From positions 1 to 21,771 of the forward strand of contig DMPG01000111.1 in NCBI GenBank assembly GCA_003456055.1: DNA of 21,771 nucleotides, given 5' to 3'. The position numbers were made by a program, and so were the translations under genes. The notes under the pieces are model-generated. The model saw only the letters and a program-made list of their open reading frames with translations. It was not told where the DNA came from and did no database searches. Numbering within the stretch: position 1 is the stretch's first letter; each line of letters opens with the position of its first letter. This DNA comes from Bacteroidota bacterium (GTDB lineage: Bacteria > Bacteroidota > Ignavibacteria > UBA10030 > UBA8401). Below, one piece after another: positions 15,324-21,771 of the stretch.

Positions 15324-16685
15324 TTATTTTTTTCCCATCAACACAAACCCCGATTTAAATATTCCGTAATATCTGGCACCGCCAACAACTACTAAATTTT
15401 TAGAAACAGCAACACCTCCGTAAGGACTTTGATCTTGGTTAGCCAATTGATCGATTAACCTCCACGTTGAACCATTAAAATGATACATCACTCCAAACTC
15501 ACACGCGATAACAATATTGTTTTCATTTGAGCCTCGTATAGAATAAGGGAAATATTGAATTTGGAATTTTTCGATAGATGACTTATCTGTTTTTAAAGAA
15601 TAAGAGTAGATAAACGTGCTCGAACTTGGTAGATAAACTTTTTGCTTGTAAATCCAGAGTGAGCGAATATATTCTTTCAAAAAATCATCTGGCTTATGCA
15701 TGTTCCATTCATATAATTTTTGCACGACATTATTTCTATATCTCAAGACGGCACACTTCCCATTAGAATCCCAACCTGTAACCCATACTTCTTTCCCATC
15801 TTCTGTTCCATAAATATCGGTCATCGTTGTATTGGTTAAACTGTCAAGTTTAGTCCAAGATGTTCCGTTGTAATGTACGAACACTCCACCTCCGCCTGCA
15901 CCAAAAATATTATTAGGGCTTGTTCCCCATAAAGTTTGCACTGGTGTGTTACGCATATAAATGTATTCTTTTCCTTTTTCACCGATACCGTCCCAACGAA
16001 TAAACTCTATACTTGTTGCAAACCATATTTCATCGGGTGCAAAGACATGAATTCCATAAATTTCATCAGGAAAATAATAATGCGGTGGTGTTGGCGGAAT
16101 TTGTTGGTGTTCTACCATCACTCTTAGCAATTTCCACATTTTTCCATTCCATTGAGCAACATTAAATGGTGTTTGTGTATTAGTCGAAGTATCTTTTTCA
16201 TAAAATTTTCCAACGGCATACACAAGTGTATCATTAACTATTGCTACATCACGTATAATGCTGTTTTGGTAACCAATGGTTTCAAGCGTCCAGATAAAAT
16301 CGTGGCTTGTTGTATCCATTGTTTTAATCTCTAATGCTTTGCTAGAATCTTTAGCTTTATTGTTCTCAATCCGTAATACCCTATAAGAATAATTTCTCTG
16401 CGGCAATGCTGCGGTATCAACAATTGTTGTCTCTTGTGCGGCAAGAGTAAACATAAAGAGCGGTAAAGAATTTCTGGTTAGTTGTATTGTTCTTGGTTGA
16501 AGTGTGTCTGTTGTTTTAATTTTAAGCCACACTTCACTTAATCCAATTTCGTCTGCTGTTAATCCAATCGTTGATACATATATTGGTGGGTCAGGCGGTA
16601 CAACGGGCGGTTCCTTTTTGCAATTCATCTGTAAAAAAGAGATCGAAGACAGCAATAGAAAAAATACAATAGTTGGTTTTATCAT
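15324..16685 (-). CDS. putative lipoprotein with Fn3-like domain and propeller-like region
   Basis: A 453-residue surface lipoprotein candidate. The signal peptide runs to C22 (SSISFLQMNC) and is followed by KKEPP and a PP-rich linker. Residues ~38-120 look like a fibronectin-III-type beta sandwich (GLSEVWLKIKTTD ... RNYSYRVLRIEN). The segment TTSHDFIWTLETIG (125-138) leads into a repeat region with VAQWNGKMWKLL, YNGTSWTKLD, HFNGSTWRLI: a propeller-like pattern I associate with a lipoprotein family abundant in Ignavibacteria and often mis-annotated. No catalytic residues are evident. The ATG at 16685 has AGGAAT 5 nt upstream and a sigma70-like promoter 27 nt upstream. It is the first gene of the operon with the M43 protease, so it may anchor, bind substrate for, or regulate the protease (inference). 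Confidence 0.78.
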   Translation of the reverse strand: MIKPTIVFFLLLSSISFLQMNCKKEPPVVPPDPPIYVSTIGLTADEIGLSEVWLKIKTTDTLQPRTIQLTRNSLPLFMFTLAAQETTIVDTAALPQRNYSYRVLRIENNKAKDSSKALEIKTMDTTSHDFIWTLETIGYQNSIIRDVAIVNDTLVYAVGKFYEKDTSTNTQTPFNVAQWNGKMWKLLRVMVEHQQIPPTPPHYYFPDEIYGIHVFAPDEIWFATSIEFIRWDGIGEKGKEYIYMRNTPVQTLWGTSPNNIFGAGGGGVFVHYNGTSWTKLDSLTNTTMTDIYGTEDGKEVWVTGWDSNGKCAVLRYRNNVVQKLYEWNMHKPDDFLKEYIRSLWIYKQKVYLPSSSTFIYSYSLKTDKSSIEKFQIQYFPYSIRGSNENNIVIACEFGVMYHFNGSTWRLIDQLANQDQSPYGGVAVSKNLVVVGGARYYGIFKSGFVLMGKK

Positions 16686-16711
16686 ACGATATTCCTGTCA
16701 ATAGTCACATC

Positions 16712-16740
16712 AATATATCGCCTGTTTGTTAATTCTGCAA
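16712..16740 (-). promoter_or_regulatory. sigma70-like promoter of the lipoprotein-metalloprotease operon
   Basis: On the minus strand TTGCAG (16735-16740), a 17-nt spacer and TATATT (16712-16717). The predicted start lies about 20 nt before the ATG at 16685, leaving room for the AGGAAT ribosome site. This is the best promoter match in the window. Confidence 0.6.
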
Positions 16741-16972
16741 TCACGATAGCCTGTCGCATGCAGATAAATATGTGAACCTCCATTTTCAAACAGTTCCCCC
16801 TTCTGCATATATATATCCGTAAAAATCAAAAATCGGAACGAAAAAAAATAAAAATATTTTAACTTTATTTTGAATATCGTCTTTTTGAAGAAATTTTGAA
16901 GGTTTTTAGAAAAAAAATTTAGTAAAAATGTAATACAACTAAATCGGAGAAATAAGTCCGGAGGAAAAATAT

Positions 16973-17044
16973 ATGTTGCGGGAAAAAATTATTTTTAAAA
17001 CAAAAAACCTTGCAGAATATTATCTCCGCAAGGTTTTTTATTAA
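16973..17044 (+). CDS. possible 23-residue small peptide overlapping a terminator
   Basis: ATG at 16973 preceded by GGAGG (16960-16964) at a workable distance gives MLREKIIFKTKNLAEYYLRK followed by VFY and a TAA. The last two thirds coincide with the terminator hairpin, so much of the sequence is set by that structure. It is the only plus-strand frame here with a good ribosome site, but no promoter or homologue is known to me. It could equally be chance. Confidence 0.2.
   Translation: MLREKIIFKTKNLAEYYLRKVFY
17002..17039 (-). terminator. bidirectional rho-independent terminator after the kinase operon
   Basis: A 12-bp perfect stem (AAAAAACCTTGC, 17002-17013, with 17028-17039) and a 14-nt loop. 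It is followed on the minus strand by TTTTTTGTTTT and is also T-rich on the plus strand. It lies 21 nt after the stop of the REC-kinase gene. Confidence 0.85.
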
Positions 17045-17060
17045 ACGTCTGTTTCACCGG

Positions 17061-18197
17061 TCAATTTTCCATCTGTGCCGGAAGCGTGAACGTGAACGAT
17101 GTTCCTTTGTTCAATTCGCTCGTTACACCAATCGTTCCGCCGTGTGCCTGAACTATTAATTTACAGATTGCAAGTCCAAGTCCGGTCCCTTTTTCTTTTA
17201 TCTTTCTTGATGATGAGACCTGACGATACTGCTCAAACAATAAGGGAATCTCCTCCGGTTTTACGCCAATGCCGGTATCGCTTACCGTTACCTTAATAAA
17301 CTGTTGTTTTTGATCTACTGATGCCTCTTGCTCAACTTTGATCTCCACAGTTCCATTGTCCGAAGTGAACTTGACCGCATTGGAAAGGAGATTGGTCATC
17401 AGTTGAACAATCTTTCCCGAGTCTGCATCAAGCCGGGGTAAATCGACACTCACATCGGTAATAAGATTGATATTTCTCTGTTTGAATTGCAGCAAGAACG
17501 GCTGCAGCGATTCTTCGATCAATTCGTGAATGGTGATCGTCTGTTTGGTCAATGGTATCTGTCCGGCCTGATATTTGGAAAGATCGAGCAGGTCGTTCAC
17601 CAGATATGACATTCCGCGCGTCGATGCAAGGACGGTTTGCATTAATTTTATACTGTCCGTGTCAAGCGGTTTTTCCTCGCCATAATGACGAAGGATATAA
17701 TCAATACTGCTGATAATGATCGTTAACGGAGTGCGCAGATCGTGAACAAGCATCGCCATAAACTGCGATTTTACCTGTTCAAGTTCACGCTGCATCGCCA
17801 TTACTCTATAGATAGAACGAACGCGTGCAAATAATTCTTCAAGATCGATCGGCTTCGTTAAATATTCTTCCGCTCCAAGCAATATTCCTTCAGCGATACT
17901 TTGAGGATCACGTTTGATCGCCGTTAAAAAAATCACAGGAATTCTTGCCGTTTCAGGATTTGCACGAAGGCGGCGCAGGGTTTCAAAACCATCCATCTCC
18001 GGCATCTGAATGTCCAGAACGATCATATCCGGATGCTGCTCTTCGGCAACAACCAAACATTCCTTCCCGCTCGATGCGCGGAACATCTTGATCGGTTTTT
18101 TCTTTAATGCGAACTCCAAAAGATCAAGATTGTCTTCAGTGTCGTCAACAAAAAGGACTTTTGGTATCTCCGGAATTGTTTCGTCGTTTTCAATCAT
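17061..18197 (-). CDS. soluble REC-HisKA-HATPase histidine kinase
   Basis: A 378-residue cytoplasmic kinase with an N-terminal receiver, so its autokinase activity is probably set by phosphorylation of that receiver. Receiver: acidic pair D18-D19 (LFVDDT), phospho-acceptor D62 (VLDIQMP), T92 (FLTAI), K115 (LTKP). A short coiled linker (about 125-145) leads to the HisKA H-box MLVHDLRTP with H152. The ATPase domain has the N-box LLSNAVKF (N273), G1 DTGIGV (307-312) and G2 GTGLGLA (337-343). All key residues are intact. There is no membrane segment, Hpt or DNA-binding domain. It starts 12 nt after the stop of the hybrid kinase gene and is last in the operon. This domain order is common in Bacteroidota-type and cyanobacterial signalling; the signal and target are unknown. 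Confidence 0.93.
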   Translation of the reverse strand: MIENDETIPEIPKVLFVDDTEDNLDLLEFALKKKPIKMFRASSGKECLVVAEEQHPDMIVLDIQMPEMDGFETLRRLRANPETARIPVIFLTAIKRDPQSIAEGILLGAEEYLTKPIDLEELFARVRSIYRVMAMQRELEQVKSQFMAMLVHDLRTPLTIIISSIDYILRHYGEEKPLDTDSIKLMQTVLASTRGMSYLVNDLLDLSKYQAGQIPLTKQTITIHELIEESLQPFLLQFKQRNINLITDVSVDLPRLDADSGKIVQLMTNLLSNAVKFTSDNGTVEIKVEQEASVDQKQQFIKVTVSDTGIGVKPEEIPLLFEQYRQVSSSRKIKEKGTGLGLAICKLIVQAHGGTIGVTSELNKGTSFTFTLPAQMEN

Positions 18198-18209
18198 AAT
18201 GACTCTTTC

Positions 18210-21089
18210 TTACGATGCAGAATTAATTGCCTGTCTGATTGCAGTTGCAAGTGTATCGGATGAATAATCGCGTTTTTGTATCAGGTCAATGGTCAGTTTA
18301 TCGATCTCTGAAATTTGTGTTTCTGTCAGATCGATACCCGTTAGAATGATCACCGGAATTGAACGAAGCTGTTCGGATTGTTTCAATCGTCGCAGCATTT
18401 CAAATCCATCCATCACCGGCATGCTCAAGTCCAACAAAATCAATGATGGTTTCCCGCTCTCAATTTTCGACAACGCAACCTGTCCATTGTTTGCAGTTTG
18501 AACGGAAAATCCTCCGTCTTTCAAAACTTTTACCATCAACGAACGAAAATCATCGTCGTCATCCACGACCAAAATATATTTGTCATCAATTGACGCTGCT
18601 TTTCGTACCATTTTTAATACGAGCGTTACATCGGCTGGTTTCGGCAGATAATCAATTGCACCAAGTGAGTATGCCAACGGAATATTGTCCACCATAGAAT
18701 GGATGAGCACCGGAATATTTTGCGTCAGCGGATTTGCTTTCAATTCACGCAGCACCTGCCATCCATCTTTTTTCGGCATCATAATATCAAGCGTAATGAC
18801 CGACGGCTGTAACTGTTCTGCAAGTTTAATTCCATCATCGCCGGAGTTTGCACCAAAGACCGTAAACCCTTCCGGAACGAGATAGTTACGGAGAATCTCG
18901 ATCACATCGGGTTCATCGTCAATACACAGCACACGCATCTCACCGCTTTTTATAAATGGAATTTCAAGTTGTTTGATCGACTGCACGACTGGCAATTCGA
19001 TTGGTTTTGGCGGCGGCGGAGCCGGTTGATTTACAACATCGGTATTATCATTGCTCTTATAGATCGGCGGAATCGACAGTGTAAATGTAGAACCTCGTCC
19101 GACCATGCTTTCAACAGTAAGATCTCCGCCGAGCAATTGTGCAAGCCGGCGGGCAATCGGAAGACCAAGACCTGTTCCCTGATACTTTCTTGAATGACTG
19201 CTGTCGATCTGAGAGAACTCTTCAAAAACCCTTGCAAGATTTTTTGCTTCGATCCCAATTCCGGAATCGATAACAGAAATTTTCACCATCGGCGCTTCAA
19301 ATCGTGCGCTGATAATGATTGTACCATTCTCGTCGGTAAATTTCGCGGCATTGCTCAAGAGGTTCACAAGAATCTGTTTTATCTTCAGCATATCGGAACT
19401 GATCATCGGCAGATCCGCTCCAAGTTCGGTGTTCAACTTGATATTCTTCTGTCTGATCAGCGATTCCGCCGTCATCACAGCACCGTTCACTACTTCTTCA
19501 ACCGATTCTGTTTCAATGCTCACATGCATCCTGCCGGATTCGATCTTTGAAAAATCAAGAATATCATTGATCAACTGCAGCAAATGTTTTCCATTCTTCA
19601 GCACTTTTCCCATTGCTTTGCGCTGGTCGTCCGTCAACGGATCGCCGTTATCGCTCAGTAAGATCGACGAAAATCCAATAATGGAATTTAACGGGGTGCG
19701 AAGCTCATGCGACATGTTGGAAAGAAAATCGGATTTAACGCGGTATGCTTTTTCCAATTCCTGTGTCTTTGTGTTCAACTCATCGTGCTTCTTTGAAATC
19801 TCGCGTGAAAGTTCCTGGGTTGCTTCGTAATTTTGCACGTTCGTTATTGCAACACCAATTTGAGGGAGAGAACTCTCGAGCAGATCGCGGGTTAATCTGG
19901 TAAATTGCTGCATTGAACCGAGGACCAGTACGCCGATCAGATTTTCCTGGAATAAAATCGGAAATGCATATGTGTATGCCGGAACGGATGTATGTATTCC
20001 GGTATCGATGGGGAAATTTGAATTCAACGTAGCGTCCGAAATTTCCAGTGATTTTTTTAATCGAGCACATTCACCCACTACGCCCTCGCCAATGGCAAAC
20101 GAGTTCTGCGATCGGTCATCATTGCTCATTGCAAATTTTCCGGCGGCGGAAAGTTTATTGATATCCTTATGGTAAATATAGAGAGCACCTGTTCCTGAGC
20201 GGGTTTGCTGGCACAGCAAATCCAGACTTTCCGTAACGACACCACTGAATGTATTGTTTCGGTTCAGCGTTGTCATCATATCGGAATATCCTTTAACGCG
20301 GGTATAATTCTCGTTCAACATATTTGACATGTTGTTGAATTCACCGGCAAGCTGGCCAAATTCATCGACCCGCTGGAAATCAAGCGTGACGAATTTTGAT
20401 TCCATAATGTTGCGTGCACCTTCGCGCAGTTGATCAAGAGGCTGGGTAATTGAACGACTTAACACGAATCCTAATGCAATGGCAAAGAAGGCAAAGAGAA
20501 TGTTGATGTAAATAATGAACCGCGTAAGTTCACTTCCAAGTTTCCTGGCATAATCAATCCTTTGAGATTGAGAGAACAGAATTTTTTCATAGATGGTTGC
20601 TGTTATCAGCCGCGCTTGCGAAAGATAATTTTTCTCGGTCTCCAATTTGTCAAGATCTGAAGTCATTAATGCAATGGAATCTTTTCCGATATGTCCATCA
20701 ATGACTTTTATCCGCACTTCTCCGATATATGTTGTCCATTCAAAGAATAACGACTCCACCTGGTCGAGATCATTCGTCACGAGAGAATCTACAGCACTGT
20801 TTTTTATGTCATCAATTAACAGGGGGAAAATTTTTAGACCATTGAGAAACAGATCTTTGTATTGAGGATGTCTAGACTTAGAGTATTGATCAAGATATTC
20901 GGGGATATCAACAAGGTTAGCCCGGAGTTCTTCCAGCCGATTGAGAAACTGCACTTCAGAGCTTGAAGATCTATATTCGTTTTCAATTCTCAACTGTCTG
21001 CTGGTAACGATCCATGTCATAGCAAGCAGAACAATGAGTAAGAACCCAAAATATCCCAAAACCTTAAAATAAACTTTCTTACGGAACAT
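18210..21089 (-). CDS. membrane hybrid histidine kinase (HAMP-GAF-HisKA-HATPase-REC-REC)
   Basis: A 959-residue sensor kinase in the inner membrane. TM1 is about residues 11-30 and TM2 about 191-211. Between them lies a ~160-residue helical sensor segment, CHASE3/4HB-like in pattern. Then follow HAMP (about 212-264), a GAF-like domain (about 275-420), a coiled coil (about 425-455), HisKA with H461 (NMSHELRTP), and HATPase with N580 (LLSNAAKF), G1 DSGIGI (608-613) and G2 GTGLGLPI (638-645). A proline-rich linker (PAPPPPKP, ~689-696) leads to two receivers: REC1 with D768 (TLDIMMP) and K817 (LPKP), and REC2 with D887 (LLDLSMP) and K939 followed by Arg rather than the usual Pro. Kinase residues are intact. 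AGGA upstream (21093-21096) supports the ATG at 21089. It follows the single receiver gene by 9 nt. Confidence 0.94.
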   Translation of the reverse strand: MFRKKVYFKVLGYFGFLLIVLLAMTWIVTSRQLRIENEYRSSSSEVQFLNRLEELRANLVDIPEYLDQYSKSRHPQYKDLFLNGLKIFPLLIDDIKNSAVDSLVTNDLDQVESLFFEWTTYIGEVRIKVIDGHIGKDSIALMTSDLDKLETEKNYLSQARLITATIYEKILFSQSQRIDYARKLGSELTRFIIYINILFAFFAIALGFVLSRSITQPLDQLREGARNIMESKFVTLDFQRVDEFGQLAGEFNNMSNMLNENYTRVKGYSDMMTTLNRNNTFSGVVTESLDLLCQQTRSGTGALYIYHKDINKLSAAGKFAMSNDDRSQNSFAIGEGVVGECARLKKSLEISDATLNSNFPIDTGIHTSVPAYTYAFPILFQENLIGVLVLGSMQQFTRLTRDLLESSLPQIGVAITNVQNYEATQELSREISKKHDELNTKTQELEKAYRVKSDFLSNMSHELRTPLNSIIGFSSILLSDNGDPLTDDQRKAMGKVLKNGKHLLQLINDILDFSKIESGRMHVSIETESVEEVVNGAVMTAESLIRQKNIKLNTELGADLPMISSDMLKIKQILVNLLSNAAKFTDENGTIIISARFEAPMVKISVIDSGIGIEAKNLARVFEEFSQIDSSHSRKYQGTGLGLPIARRLAQLLGGDLTVESMVGRGSTFTLSIPPIYKSNDNTDVVNQPAPPPPKPIELPVVQSIKQLEIPFIKSGEMRVLCIDDEPDVIEILRNYLVPEGFTVFGANSGDDGIKLAEQLQPSVITLDIMMPKKDGWQVLRELKANPLTQNIPVLIHSMVDNIPLAYSLGAIDYLPKPADVTLVLKMVRKAASIDDKYILVVDDDDDFRSLMVKVLKDGGFSVQTANNGQVALSKIESGKPSLILLDLSMPVMDGFEMLRRLKQSEQLRSIPVIILTGIDLTETQISEIDKLTIDLIQKRDYSSDTLATAIRQAINSAS

Positions 21090-21098
21090 AATTCCTGC

Positions 21099-21473
21099 TT
21101 AAATATTAACGTATTTCCGGATCAACCGAGTTAGCTCGTCTGGATCCATCGGTTTAGTGTAATGCTCTATGCAGCCAATCGATTTTGTCAAAACTTTGTC
21201 TTCAACTCTGGCCTGTGCTGTAAAAGCGATGATCGGAATATGCTGGATCGCCGGTGTTGCCTTGATGATCTTTACTGCCGTAAATCCATCCATTACTGGC
21301 ATTTGCATATCCATGAGAATAAGATCTGGAATGTGCTGTTCAGCTAATGATACTGCTTCTTGACCGTTCTCCGCCTGTAACAATTGAATATCAAGCCCGC
21401 TCCGTTTTACCATAAATACGATTAAGTCGCGATTATCTTCATCATCTTCAGCTAACAATACTTTTTTTGCCAT
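21099..21473 (-). CDS. single-domain response regulator (CheY-like receiver)
   Basis: A 124-residue protein consisting only of a receiver domain. Acidic pocket EDDED (9-13), phospho-acceptor D55 (LILMDMQMP), switch T85 (AFTAQ) and K107 (YTKPMD) are all present, so it should be phosphorylated normally. With no output domain it probably acts as a shuttle or phosphate sink among the kinases encoded just downstream, or binds a target protein directly. It is the first gene of a three-gene operon. The ATG at 21473 has only a weak ribosome site (GGTGAAAA region). Confidence 0.93.
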   Translation of the reverse strand: MAKKVLLAEDDEDNRDLIVFMVKRSGLDIQLLQAENGQEAVSLAEQHIPDLILMDMQMPVMDGFTAVKIIKATPAIQHIPIIAFTAQARVEDKVLTKSIGCIEHYTKPMDPDELTRLIRKYVNI

Positions 21474-21485
21474 CTGTTTTCACCG

Positions 21486-21514
21486 AATTTAATTGAATTT
21501 TTGCAATGAAACAA
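21486..21514 (-). promoter_or_regulatory. possible promoter of the phosphorelay operon
   Basis: Minus strand TTGTTT (21509-21514), 17-nt spacer, TAAATT (21486-21491), placing transcription start close to the ATG at 21473. The match is moderate and the region is AT-rich, so chance is possible. Confidence 0.3.
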
Positions 21515-21564
21515 AGTTATGAAGCAAGTCATTGAGAAGCAAGACCGAAAACGATGTAACCGAT

Positions 21565-21581
21565 GTTCTAATGATTAGAAC
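21565..21581. promoter_or_regulatory. palindrome, possible operator (GTTCTAATGATTAGAAC)
   Basis: 8-bp arms around a single central base, about 92-108 nt upstream of the first gene of the phosphorelay operon. The size and symmetry fit a dimeric regulator site; no regulator is identified. Confidence 0.35.
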
Positions 21582-21771
21582 GAGAAAAAACGAGACAAAA
21601 ATATCCTAATTGACCGATCCGTTACCTTTTTTACTTCTTAAATGCTGTTGTACTACGGTTCAGAAGTTTGTGCTGTCTTACTATAACGGAAAATTGTGGC
21701 TCTGTTTGTTGTCTATCGTAAAAAGCAATCCGAAAGAAGGTCACCGATCTGTATCATTGCATCTCATCGTT

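Larger units (their letters stand above)
16686..17060. other. 375-nt intergenic region between the phosphorelay and lipoprotein operons
   Basis: Contains the promoter at 16712-16740, a very AT-rich tract (16800-16960) with an ATATATAT run near 16808, a short plus-strand frame with a strong ribosome site (16973-17044) and the bidirectional terminator at 17002-17039. Nothing else recognisable. Confidence 0.6.
21474..21771. other. 298-nt region upstream of the phosphorelay operon
   Basis: Non-coding as far as I can see. It contains a possible promoter (21486-21514) and a near-perfect palindrome (21565-21581). No RNA gene or recognisable plus-strand reading frame was found up to the window edge. 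Confidence 0.5.

Noticed and set aside
21600..21771. A gene or RNA at the right edge
   Set aside because: Neither strand shows a ribosome site, recognisable coding sequence or tRNA-like structure.

Overview
All well-supported genes in this window lie on the minus strand. The organism is most likely a Gram-negative member of the Bacteroidota/Chlorobi/Ignavibacteria lineage. Two secreted proteins end in a type-A type IX secretion (T9SS) sorting domain (NYPNPFNP ... LKVYDVLGKEVATL ... KKMMLVK), a signature very common in Ignavibacteria-like genomes. Two lipoproteins also resemble a family from that group (CKxEPP followed by a TTSHDFxW motif). The lineage call rests on motif recognition only.

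Region A (5794 down to 1) is a compact, probably co-transcribed set: spmA, spmB (overlapping by 8 nt), an outer-membrane barrel protein, a GxxExxY-family gene, a monofunctional proline dehydrogenase and an OPT-family transporter that runs off the left edge. The GxxExxY gene is bounded by 20-bp perfect inverted repeats and sits as a self-contained 441-bp unit between the barrel gene and the proline dehydrogenase gene. It looks like a small inserted element and is the most unusual object in the window.

Region B (16740 down to 5877) encodes envelope and secreted proteins. A sigma70-like promoter at 16712-16740 drives a lipoprotein followed 19 nt later by a pappalysin-type (M43) metalloprotease with a T9SS signal, closed by a strong terminator. 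A second set follows: a paralogous lipoprotein, a secreted protein of unknown function and a second T9SS cargo protein whose C-terminal ~640 residues are homologous to the protease's C-terminal half. This set also ends in a strong terminator. The layout suggests an old duplication of a lipoprotein/T9SS-cargo pair with replacement of the cargo's N-terminal domain.

Region C (21514 down to 17002) is a three-gene phosphorelay: a stand-alone receiver, a membrane hybrid histidine kinase (HAMP-GAF-HisKA-HATPase-REC-REC) and a soluble REC-HisKA-HATPase kinase. It has four receiver domains and two kinase cores, no DNA-binding output and no Hpt domain, and ends at a bidirectional terminator.

No tRNA, rRNA, CRISPR array or transposase gene was seen.
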